In this document: piece after piece, positions 12,401 through 20,522 of the stretch | Position numbering within the stretch: position 1 is the stretch's first letter | Layout: each line of letters begins with the position of its first letter | From: Lineus longissimus | Lineage: Eukaryota > Nemertea > Pilidiophora > Heteronemertea > Lineidae | Length of the DNA: 64,000 nucleotides | Assembly: GCF_910592395.1 (NCBI RefSeq) | Contig: NC_088317.1 | Span: forward strand, 8,992,001 to 9,056,000 | Reading direction: 5' to 3' | The notes under the pieces: generated by a model | Databases searched by the model: none | Told to the model about the DNA's origin: nothing | Seen by the model: only the letters and a program-made list of their open reading frames with translations | Translations under genes and position numbers: made by a program

Positions 12401-13260
12401 CTCAAAAGCAAGTTGATCACTTAGGTTATTGTTTTGATTTGTAACATCATTTATGACTCTTTTAATTTCCACTACGTATTCTTCATCCTTTAGTAACGAG
12501 TTGTTAAACTTCCATAGCCCTGGGCCTTTTTGTTGATTTGATAGATTTAAAGTTAATTCCACCACTGAATGGTCCGATCTATAACCAGGTTTTATATAAA
12601 CATTTTCTGCTTTGTCTTTTATGCTGTCCGATATGAGAAAGTAGTCTAGACGACTAAGTTGATTCCTAGAATTATGCCATGTGTACATGCGAGTGTCAGG
12701 GTTTTTATCCCGCCAAGGATCGTGCAGATCAAGATCTAGTTTCATTTCATTTACAGCTTCATTTGCCTTTGGGTTGTTTGTATTCATTAAGTTGTAGTTG
12801 TCTAGTGTGTAGTCTTGAACTACATTGAAATCCCCTCCCACCACTGTATTGCTATGATCAAACTCCCCTATTTTGGTTTTTATATTTATGAAGAAGGTTG
12901 GTGTGTCCTCATTTGGCCCATATAAGTTAACTATTGTCATTATGTAATCACTGATTTTAATATCTAATATTATGTACCGCCCCTCTGGGTCAATTATGGT
13001 TTTGTTAATATTGTGACTGAACGAATTTCTCAGAAGTATGGCTACTCCTCTACTATTTGTGGTATGGTTGGAGAATACACATTTATATCCCCATTCATTT
13101 TCTCATTTTACTTTAGTTTGATCGGATGATCGGTTTCTTGCAATAGACATATGTCATAATTTTTCTTTTTGGGCCACAGAAAAAGGTCGTTTCTTTTTTT
13201 TGTATCCTGTATGCCCCTTACATTGAACGAACAAGTGCGAATAATGGTCATGGTTTGACA
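9421..13260 (-). mobile_element. L1/Tx1-like non-LTR retrotransposon (minus strand)
   Basis: A minus-strand LINE with an apurinic-type endonuclease, a reverse transcriptase and an A-rich 3' region (the plus-strand T-runs at 9420-9470). ORF2 starts at 13251 and is nearly full length but broken in several places. No ORF1 is recognisable upstream on the minus strand (13260-13750), so the copy may be 5'-truncated or its ORF1 lost. It lies between the Gypsy gag fragment on the left and the virus-like polymerase on the right. Target-site duplications were not found. Confidence 0.8.
9560..13251 (-). pseudogene. LINE ORF2: endonuclease plus reverse transcriptase
   Basis: The product nicks target DNA and reverse-transcribes the element RNA. 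Reading from 13251, the start gives FNVRGI and LLQETD, endonuclease motifs I and II. A TAA interrupts the frame soon after. From 12940 the frame reads LYGPNED, GGDFNVV, SRLDYFL and RSDHSVVELTL, the remaining endonuclease motifs, then GPGLWKFNNSLL, typical of L1/Tx1-type elements. The RT begins near 11870 (LNKSPGSDGL) and continues with WRPISLLNVDYKI, LIDFEKAFDSLDW (catalytic Asp) and, near 11180, LADDTTLF (the ADD box). A C-terminal CxxC...HLLWEC-type region lies at 9780-9960. Breaks: early TAA, a frame change near 11830, a stop at 11389, and a frame change near 9850. It is therefore inactive. Confidence 0.82.
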
Positions 13261-13757
13261 AAAATGCAAATGGTTACACTAGTGTATCCAAGAATAGACT
13301 AGGTCTGAAAGTGCTTGTGCTGGGTGCTGTTGTGTACAAAAATCAAGTTAGCATTTACAATTACAAAAGGTTGTTCTCTGGATGTGATTGATTGGGTCCA
13401 GAAAAAAAAGGTGGTTATGTACCAAATAATTAGATGTTGACCACATTTGGACAGAGGTTTATATAACTGTCAGCTGAAGTCCTAACATAGATTTTGTGTG
13501 AATCAACAGGAGTACCAAGACTCTACATATTCAAGTTGAAGCACTATCTGGTTCCAACAGGATTGTTTCACATACATCTATACATACACATAGCTGACCT
13601 ATAACCAAAGAATGGAAGGGCATCAAAGAATGAAAGACAATCAAATGGAGTTAACAAAAAGTATTTCAGTTAAAGCTGAATTTGACAGGTCTGGCGAAAA
13701 AGGTTATCTATCCTAGTCTATCAGTCCCAATGGAAAGCATAATTTAAAAAAACCAGA
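13261..13757. other. Junction between LINE and virus-like block
   Basis: About 500 bases without a supported frame, between the LINE ORF2 start and the first recognisable polymerase residues. It may hold LINE 5' leader, the missing polymerase N-terminus in decayed form, or both. No terminal inverted repeat shared with the right side of the block was seen. Confidence 0.4.
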
Positions 13758-16700
13758 CAATTTATGCCATAACCAGTCAATTGAACTACATAAAAGCCGT
13801 GATTGAGGAACGATACTTCGAAGGAAGCGGCCTGAGTTTAAATGAAATCAAGTCGTGCGATCTCACGATATGTTCCTACAAGAAATGTAGGCGGTCACTA
13901 CACTAGTTTGCCATTCCGAACTAAAGCTGTCATTAATGTGAAATCAAATGATGAAAAATGTTTTCTATGGAGTCTTTTGGCTGTCAAATACAAAAACGAC
14001 AGAAACGTCACTAAAATCTATCCCAACATGGACTTTCAAAACGAGGAAAGCTCGATAATGGTGCCACCAATAAAGATCAAATCATTTCCTGTGTGCGTTC
14101 AAAAGGATATCCCTAAGATCGAACAAGACAATGGTATCAAGATTAATGTGTTCAAGTTAGAGAACGAATGGGCTAAAAGCATTTATGCCGCAAAGCTGGA
14201 ACCACTCTACCTCTCTAAGAACTACGATGATGATGATGTTATCGATCTGTTGTATTTCAAGGGTCATTTCATGTACATAATAGACATAAATCTATTCTTC
14301 AAGACTGACAGAAATAGTGTATTCATTTGTAGGAGATGCATGAATTACTTTTACAAGAAATCTACACTAGAAAGACATAAATTGAAATGCGGAAAACACG
14401 ATTACTGTAAGATCAATCTGCCTCAACCGAATAGTAAATGGTCACAACTTAAGTTTGAAAAGCACTCATTCAAGAACAGAGTTCCCTTTGTAATCTATCC
14501 TGATTTCGAAGCGATAAGCACAACAGTCAATGGTAATACAAATCGGACAGAGTTTAGAGAGAACTCAGTGAAAGATCAGTGCCCAAATGATACCGGTGCC
14601 ACTAAAAAACTATTCAAACAGATTGCATCAGCAGTTGGAGTTTATGTTCACTCTGACTATCCACAAATCTACGCCAGTGAGTATCCCTGTCGCAGAGGTG
14701 CTGATGTAGTTGACGTTTTCTGTAACTGGTTACTCAGAATAGAAGAGACGTTCTCAACTCTACTGAAATGCAACATTCCTCTCATCATGACAGACGAAGA
14801 TTTGGTGAGATATCCCCAAGAAACAAACTGTTACTACTGCAATGAATTTTTAGGTGATTTAGGTGATTTAAATGATGACAGAGTTCAAGATCACAATCAC
14901 TACAATGGAAAATACAGAGGTGCTGCTCACAAAGCTTGCAACTTTATCGAGAAGAAAGCCATGTTTGTTCCAGTATTTTTTCACAATCTCAGTAATTACG
15001 ATGCTCACCTATTCATCAGAGAATTGATGTCTAGGTCACACAAGAAACTGAAGCTTCTTGCTAAAAACGCAGAAGAGTACATTTCATTTGAGTTAGGTTG
15101 TTTAAAATTTTTAGACTCTTACAGATTCTTACAGTCTGGATTGGACAACATCACCAAATCGATGGAAGATGGTGACTTTAAGATAACAAGACAGTCTTAC
15201 CCAAATCCTGACGATTTTAAACTATTGAGGAAGAAAGGATCGGTGCCTTATTCATTTTACACATCACATGAAAGTTACAGTGTTACTCACTTAGAGAAGT
15301 CTATGTTTTTTGATGAATTGAAGAATGAAATGGCGGATGATTCAGTTTACCTAAAATCCAAAAACATAAGGGATCATTTCAAGATCAGAAATCATGGAGA
15401 GTTCATCGACCTGTACCTCAAAACATATGTTCTTTTGTTAGCTGATTTATTCAAGAAATTCAGGGACGTTAATTTAAACAATTTCCAGATCGATCCTTGT
15501 CACTGCTATTCAGCACCTGGCTTGACCTGGTTAGCCGGATTGAAACACACAGACATAATTCTCGAACTTCTTACAGATAACGATATCCTACTTACTTTTG
15601 AAAAAGCAATAAGAGGTGGAATTTCAGGTGTTATGGGAACAAACATGTCAAGGCAGATGAACACCATAAACTACTCTACATAGACGCAAATAATCTCTAT
15701 GGCTGGGCAATGATGGAAAGTCAGCCTTACGGCAGATTTCAAATGTTTGACGATACCATGATCAAAGCAAACATAACTTATCAGACGATCATGTCAATTC
15801 CTAAAGACAGTAAAGTAGGGTATATTTTCGAAGTAGATTTGGCTTATCCAGAGGAAATCAAGTTCAAGTCAAAGAACTTTCCATTCTATCCAGAATCTCT
15901 TTTCATAGACGACGACGAATTAAGTCCTTACCAGAAAGAGTTACTTGGTGACGAGAAGAGGTCAAGGGTAGAAAAATTGATCCTCACACAGAAGGACAAG
16001 ACCAACTACATCGTGCATTACAGACTTTTACAGTTTTACTTAAAGGAAGGAATGATACTAAAAAAGGTCCATTCTTTCATCAGTTTCAAACAATCAAAGT
16101 GGTTGAAATCATACATCGACTTCAACACTAAACAAAGGATGGTTTCTACTACTGATTTCGAGAAAGATTACTTCAAATTAATGAACAATGCTTTCTACGG
16201 AAAGACATGTAAAAACGTAAGGAACAGGGTAGAAATTGAACTGGTGACAGATGGGGAAATTGCCAAGAACTTCATGGCAAGTCCCAGGTTTTCATCGATT
16301 AACATCTTTGACGAAAGTAGCGCAGCAATTTGCATGAGGAAAACATAAATAAAGTTTAACAAGCCAATCTACATAGGAGCTGCAGTACTGGAGTTGTCCA
16401 AGCTGCCGATGAATGAATTTTACTACAACATACTTCAACCTTACTTTGGTGAGAAAAACCTAGAACTTCTTTATTTGGACACGGATTCTTTCGTTTTAAA
16501 GATCAAAACAGACGATTTAACAGCATACCTCAAAGGGTTAAGGGATCACTTCGACTTCAGTAATTACCAAAAGGATCATCCTCTTAACGACACTAGCAAG
16601 AAGAAAGTGCCAGGTCACTTTAAGGATGAGCTTGGAGGAGACGAAATGATAGAATTTATTGCCTTGAGGAGTAAGATGTATGCGTACAGAACAAAGACTA

Positions 16701-17008
16701 TGTCTGGAGAGCAAGGCTCGACTACAAATTCAGAAACAAAGAAATTGAAGGGAATCGCTAAGAATGTAGTGAATAAGTCTATTACATTTGATGACTACGT
16801 TAATTGTCTTGAAAACACTACGACTTTTCATCACAAAATGCGTCATCTGAGGTCAGAAAAGCATCAAATGTATCTGGAAGAGATTGATAAGAAAAGCTTA
16901 AGTCATTTCGATGATAAGCGTTTCATCTTAGAGGATGGAATCTCTACATTGCCTTTCGGTATGTACTATGAAAAATACATTGATTACAGTGATTTAATGA
17001 ATGTTTAA
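13758..17008 (+). pseudogene. Family B (protein-primed type) DNA polymerase with endonuclease VII-like insert
   Basis: A replicative polymerase of the organellar/viral type (DNA_pol_B_2), damaged. N-terminal ERYFEGSGLSL (about 13800) lies in one frame and the rest, from about 13890, in another. In order: ExoI YPDFEAI (about 14500); a zinc/HNH module CYYCNEF...DHNHYNGKYRGAAHKACN (14828-14960); ExoII HNLSNYDAHLF (about 14985); ExoIII YVLLLADLFKKFRD (about 15430); motif A DANNLYGWAM (about 15680); motif B KLMNNAFYGKT (about 16180); motif C YLDTDSF (about 16475). All catalytic acidic residues are visible. Breaks: frameshift near 13895, frameshift near 15668, and an in-frame TAA at 16346-16348 that looks like a one-base change from AAA. 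The extreme N-terminus is missing. Animal polymerases with this fused endonuclease module belong, as far as I know, to Polinton/adintovirus-like elements. The few breaks suggest a fairly young insertion. Confidence 0.88.
14828..14960 (+). other. Endonuclease VII-like zinc/HNH module inside the polymerase
   Basis: C-x2-C (CYYC) is followed by DHNH, then NGKYRGAAH-x3-CN. This is the signature of recombination endonuclease VII-like His-Me finger domains, and it sits between the ExoI and ExoII motifs. A nine-base duplication (TTAGGTGAT twice, encoding GDLGDLND) lies between the cysteine pair and the DHNH. The putative metal and catalytic residues are all present. Confidence 0.75.
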
Positions 17009-17060
17009 CCTTAATGAATGTTTAACCTTAATGAATGTTTAACCTTAATGAATGTTTAAC
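16994..17060. repeat. 17-bp tandem repeat (x4) over the polymerase stop codon
   Basis: Unit TTAATGAATGTTTAACC repeats at 16994, 17011, 17028 and 17045 (the last copy lacks the final base). The first copy contains the final codons and TAA of the polymerase, so the repeat duplicated the gene end and produces repeated stop codons before the next gene. Confidence 0.9.
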
Positions 17061-17073
17061 TAATTAAATAGAA

Positions 17074-17424
17074 ATGGACTTCATAATTTTTGAGAATGAA
17101 TGCGATGAAGCCATATTTGAGCTTAATTTAACAGACCCATTGAACATAAAATCGATCACTTTGAAAACGATAGCGCTTTACAACTCGTGGTGGGCAAGCG
17201 ATATCCTGCCAGCGAGTGCCCAAGTATTCATGTTTCTTTACGAAGAGTTTAAGCTTAAAAAACCACGGAATGCAACCATAATGGAACAGTGCATTGAAGA
17301 CATTAACCATACACCAGGTGCGACGCCAGATGAATTTTTTTTGAATTTTTTAGATAACCCATCTATTAGAACAATGATAAAAAAAGACAATCTGAATTTC
17401 CACACTCTCGACATTTTAGTTTAA
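17074..17424 (+). CDS. Virus-block protein, possible N-terminal half of a minor-capsid-like protein (116 aa)
   Basis: Starts with ATG at 17074, 65 bases after the polymerase stop, on the same strand. The N-terminal pattern (hydrophobic start, then ITLKTIALYNSWWA at about residues 28-41) resembles my memory of the N-termini of penton- or fibre-like proteins in Polinton/adintovirus-type elements. The next frame (open from about 17415 through 17972) follows with almost no gap. I therefore suspect a single gene of about 295 codons split by a one-base shift near 17410-17424. No enzymatic motif is present. It could equally be two short overlapping genes of unknown function. Confidence 0.45.
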   Translation: MDFIIFENECDEAIFELNLTDPLNIKSITLKTIALYNSWWASDILPASAQVFMFLYEEFKLKKPRNATIMEQCIEDINHTPGATPDEFFLNFLDNPSIRTMIKKDNLNFHTLDILV

Positions 17425-17483
17425 GTTCGTTTTGTGAGGAATGGCAAACATACATAAAAGAAAATGGAATAAACCATGTTAAA

Positions 17484-17972
17484 ATGTACTGTGACAAAAA
17501 TTGCCTAGTCCTTGAACTTACAGAGGACAAATACTTTGACCTTGATATCATATTTCATGATGTTGCAAATGATACACCAGCTGGCAAAACATTCTCCTCA
17601 CACATTGGCCATGTGGTAAATGAATGGTTCGGCTTTAAACAAGATGCGTTCAACAAGAAAGGAAAATACTACTCCGCCAAGCCACTTAGCTTTTACAGAA
17701 AAGAACTATTCTTAAGATCAAATTTGGTTGACAAAGCTAAGACCCTCTACAACAATAAACCTTCTGACATTTTATGTATTGTTCCTGTTGAAGAAGGTGA
17801 TCAGGTACAATACCAGAGATATGAACTCAATTGTAAGAAAATAGTGAATAAAAAATGTACAAATCATGTCAACTTTGAAATCACTGATGAGAATGGTAAA
17901 ATAGTTAATTTCAGAGGTAGCTCAGTTACTTTAATTTTTTCACTTGAAACTAAGAATAGTGTGTTTGAGTAA
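17484..17972 (+). CDS. Virus-block protein, possible minor-capsid (penton-like) C-terminal half (162 aa)
   Basis: The frame is open from about 17415, with the first ATG at 17484. The middle reads LFLRSNLVDKAKTLYNNKPSD. The end reads HVNFEITDENGKIVNFRG followed by hydrophobic beta-strand residues. A C-terminus of the form 'I-x-I-x-D-x-x-G-x-x-I-x-F-x-G' plus a final strand is what I recall for Polinton-type penton/minor capsid proteins (jelly roll). This assignment is inference; a fibre-like protein is an alternative. It ends 26 bases before the convergent minus-strand gene, and an AATAAA at about 17989 could serve as its polyadenylation signal. Confidence 0.45.
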   Translation: MYCDKNCLVLELTEDKYFDLDIIFHDVANDTPAGKTFSSHIGHVVNEWFGFKQDAFNKKGKYYSAKPLSFYRKELFLRSNLVDKAKTLYNNKPSDILCIVPVEEGDQVQYQRYELNCKKIVNKKCTNHVNFEITDENGKIVNFRGSSVTLIFSLETKNSVFE

Positions 17973-17998
17973 TTCTTGTTGTATCACTTGAATAAATT

Positions 17999-18502
17999 CT
18001 ACTCCATTAAACTAAGATTAAATGTTTTAGGAGTTGTGTAACACCCTTCTGGTTTACTACCTTCTTGTTTACTAACTTTTAATTTGTATCCTTCTGGTTT
18101 ACTGCCTACTAGTACTTTCTTGTTAGTTTTAATCTTAGGATAGCAGTAAATGATGACTGCAAAACCAAATGCAGCTAAAATGACATACATTGTTGTACTC
18201 CTGGAACTTCCAGTATTTGTGGTAACCTCAGGCTCTGCTCTTTGGACTTTGTCCAAATTGATTTCAGTACTTTCAGTATTTTCAGTACTTTCAGTATTTT
18301 CATCTTCTTTCCTGGGTTCATCGTCTTTCCCAGTAAACCTCTCCTTTTTCGACTTCTTGAATTCCTGATATATTTTACCTAATTCTCGAGACCATGCAAT
18401 TTGTTTTTCGGTTCTTGCTCTCTTAATGGGCTTTTCACTGTCCGTCACTCGAGCTATGCTCTCGGTCTCTGCTCTCTGGACTTTGTTCGGTTCCACTTCC
18501 AT
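17999..18502 (-). CDS. Single-pass membrane protein of the virus block (167 aa)
   Basis: Uninterrupted minus-strand frame. The N-terminal half is charged and repetitive (ENTESTENTESTE). Residues about 107-123 form one hydrophobic segment (YVILAAFGFAVIIYCYP) followed by Lys-rich residues, so a single transmembrane helix with a positive-inside tail is likely. The tail repeats the pattern GSKPEGYKLKVSKQEGSKPEG. No signal peptide is obvious. The sequence NKVQRAE near the start and DKVQRAE around residue 84 match a motif in the 369-residue neighbour. Its start overlaps the end of the next upstream gene by 68 bases, which is typical of compact viral genomes. Function unknown; a virion membrane or entry-associated role cannot be inferred from sequence alone. 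Confidence 0.6.
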   Translation of the reverse strand: MEVEPNKVQRAETESIARVTDSEKPIKRARTEKQIAWSRELGKIYQEFKKSKKERFTGKDDEPRKEDENTESTENTESTEINLDKVQRAEPEVTTNTGSSRSTTMYVILAAFGFAVIIYCYPKIKTNKKVLVGSKPEGYKLKVSKQEGSKPEGCYTTPKTFNLSLME

Positions 18503-19247
18503 TTAATCTTATGAAATTTTCATTTTCACTAGCAGATTTTGTTTCTTGACAATGTCCTAAAGTGATCAGTGTTGATGAGGCAAGAGCAGTTAGTGCGCCC
18601 ATTCTCAAACTCAACCATCCTAACCATCTGTCCAATTCATTGGTAACAATGTAATCATTTCTAAGGTCTTCGTACAGCTGGTCTTCGTCATCAACAGGCA
18701 AGAAAAACTTTGTTAATTTAGTGTAAGTTTTTAAGACTGTCTTACCCAATGAATCGTTAAGTCTGGCAGCCCTCTTTGTCTGGTAGATTCTATGGTGTTT
18801 CAGTACTTCCTTCTCATTCATTGCGTCTAAATCATTAAATGTAAACTGTTTATTCAGGAAATCCTTGCTTTTACCTGTTGCCACCAGAACTTCGAGGTCT
18901 TGTTTAGCTTTAAGGCCAGTTTCAGTTAAATTAGCTTTAATGCCACTATCAGTTAAATTTTGTTGACAATTAGTGTTAACTAGACCTTGACTAGTGTTAA
19001 CTAGGCCTTGACTAGAACTTACTAAATGTGAACTACTTAACGCCTTGTTAGAAGCTTGTTGCTTTGTAGTGCAATTCTGTTGGTAATTAGCAGTGTTCTG
19101 TTGAAAGTTAGCTGCATTCTGTTGGTAATTAGTTGCAACGGGATTAGCTAGATTTGAACTAGAATTAACTGGAGTCACTCCATTAACTGGGATTACTCCG
19201 ATTTGTTTCATTTGTTGTTCAATTATCGTTGATGTCTGATTATTCAT
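18435..19247 (-). CDS. Gln/Asn-rich virus-block protein (270 aa), unknown function
   Basis: Intact frame from ATG 19247. The first 90 residues are low complexity, with repeated NYQQNAANFQQNTANYQQN-type units and a duplicated SQGLVNT. The second half is well composed: FTFNDLDAMNEKEVLKHHRIY, then DLRNDYIVTNELDRWLGWLS, then the hydrophobic LRMGALTALASSTLITLGH, which may be a membrane or packing helix near residues 216-235. The ATG immediately follows the stop of the upstream 369-residue gene (TAA then ATG, no gap). I do not recognise a family. The conserved-looking C-terminal half suggests a structural protein with a disordered N-terminal tail, but this is a guess. Confidence 0.6.
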   Translation of the reverse strand: MNNQTSTIIEQQMKQIGVIPVNGVTPVNSSSNLANPVATNYQQNAANFQQNTANYQQNCTTKQQASNKALSSSHLVSSSQGLVNTSQGLVNTNCQQNLTDSGIKANLTETGLKAKQDLEVLVATGKSKDFLNKQFTFNDLDAMNEKEVLKHHRIYQTKRAARLNDSLGKTVLKTYTKLTKFFLPVDDEDQLYEDLRNDYIVTNELDRWLGWLSLRMGALTALASSTLITLGHCQETKSASENENFIRLNGSGTEQSPESRDREHSSSDGQ

Positions 19248-20357
19248 TTATTTTAACGGAAAATCCCTTCCAGGAAAATCCTTTACAGGGTATCTCGATC
19301 TGGCAAGTTCTAGACTACATGGTAAAGGGTAACATTTACTGGTATATTGCACCTCTAATGCCTTCAATAAAATTTCACTTTGTTTATCGATTGCTTGTTC
19401 ATTTTCATATTCAAGCCTGTAATTTTTGAAGAAAATACTTCCTAAGAAACCAGACCATAGTGATCTCAAATCATCCAGTCCGGCCTTATCAGTTGGATTC
19501 GGTTTCAATACTACATAATCGATTTTCAATGCTTTAAATGCTTGGTGTAAAAACAGCTTGTAATTTATGTTAATTTTAACTCCCCTGTAATGAAGATATT
19601 TGAGGAATGCCAAAAAAACCATTCTGAGATATGTAAAATTTTCTTTGGTCAACTGAGGTTTACCAATTGCTCTGTTAATGAATTCAATTTCTAAATAAGT
19701 GTCACACTCTAGACCAGGTAAGACATCATTGGGTTTGAGTTTAACAATACCAAATCGCAAGGCATTCAGGACTGTTTTTTCATAGCTGGCCGCACAGAGC
19801 CATTTTCTTGGACTTGAGAAGTAAACCTTAATCCTATTTTCAACAAAATGTTTCAAATTTACCAATAAATCTGACAGACGTGTCTGGCCAAGGTTTATGA
19901 TGATGTAGTCAAAGTAACGTGTTTTGTTCTCAATAGTGATTTCTGGATTCTTAAAGTAATCACTGTAAGTGGTCGAATTGCAATTCCTGCAGTATGTGTA
20001 GAGTTGCTTGGCCGGTCTGTCAAAATTCAGTTTTTTCTGGCATTCAAAAAGTGCCCATCGTTTGCAGTTATGGCACAATTGAGCATCACTTCCTGTGAAT
20101 GTATCATACTGTTTCATAGGTGTTACCTGAGTAATAGGTGTTACCTGGTTCATAGGTGTTACCTGAGTAATAGGTGTTACTGTAAGATCGAGCTCTGCTC
20201 TGTGCACTTTGTCTAGATCTTCTTCAGAGACTGTCATTGATGGTTCAACCCTTGGTCTAATGTAACCATTTTGTTTCATAAGTTTCATTGGATTGAAATA
20301 CTGCATTTTACTAAAATACTTCTCTAAAGAGACATAACTGTACATTCTATCACTCAT
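19248..20357 (-). CDS. Zinc-ribbon virus-block protein (369 aa), unknown function
   Basis: Intact frame from ATG 20357 to a TAA at 19248-19250, with the next gene's ATG abutting it. Residues about 66-82 contain a short Thr/Pro-rich repeat (TPITQ, TPMNQ). Around residues 93-124 two cysteine pairs (CHNC and CRNC) about 28 residues apart form a likely zinc ribbon. The rest is an alpha/beta-looking region without known catalytic motifs. The N-terminal DKVHRAE matches a motif in the 167-residue neighbour. It is probably the first large gene of a minus-strand set 20357 to 17999. It could be a regulatory or packaging protein; no assignment is justified. Confidence 0.6.
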   Translation of the reverse strand: MSDRMYSYVSLEKYFSKMQYFNPMKLMKQNGYIRPRVEPSMTVSEEDLDKVHRAELDLTVTPITQVTPMNQVTPITQVTPMKQYDTFTGSDAQLCHNCKRWALFECQKKLNFDRPAKQLYTYCRNCNSTTYSDYFKNPEITIENKTRYFDYIIINLGQTRLSDLLVNLKHFVENRIKVYFSSPRKWLCAASYEKTVLNALRFGIVKLKPNDVLPGLECDTYLEIEFINRAIGKPQLTKENFTYLRMVFLAFLKYLHYRGVKININYKLFLHQAFKALKIDYVVLKPNPTDKAGLDDLRSLWSGFLGSIFFKNYRLEYENEQAIDKQSEILLKALEVQYTSKCYPLPCSLELARSRYPVKDFPGRDFPLK

Positions 20358-20378
20358 GATTTAGAATTAAAAAAATCA

Positions 20379-20522
20379 TTAAATAGTAAACTTGCTTTTA
20401 TTCTTGTGACATTTCGAGCACTTGACCAGTAGATATCTGTGTCCATTTGAAGTAATGTGATGAGTTAACTTACCCGAATTACCTGTAATTTCCTTACATC
20501 TAAGGCAATAGATCTTTTTCAT
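20379..20522 (-). CDS. 47-residue zinc-ribbon protein
   Basis: ATG at 20520-20522 and TAA at 20379-20381. The protein opens MKKIYCLRCKEITGNSGK and ends with a second pair CSKCHKNKSKF, so two CxxC pairs are separated by about 26 residues with histidines between them, a small zinc ribbon. Similar 45-55 residue proteins with this spacing are, to my recollection, carried by animal DNA-virus-like elements encoding family B polymerases. It lies 22 bases upstream of the 369-residue gene on the same strand and is uninterrupted. Confidence 0.6.
   Translation of the reverse strand: MKKIYCLRCKEITGNSGKLTHHITSNGHRYLLVKCSKCHKNKSKFTI

Noticed and set aside
13758-20522. Terminal inverted repeats or an integrase for the virus-like block
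   Set aside because: No matching inverted ends between 13.26-13.76 kb and 20.5-23.1 kb, and no DDE integrase frame; the block is probably truncated on the left.
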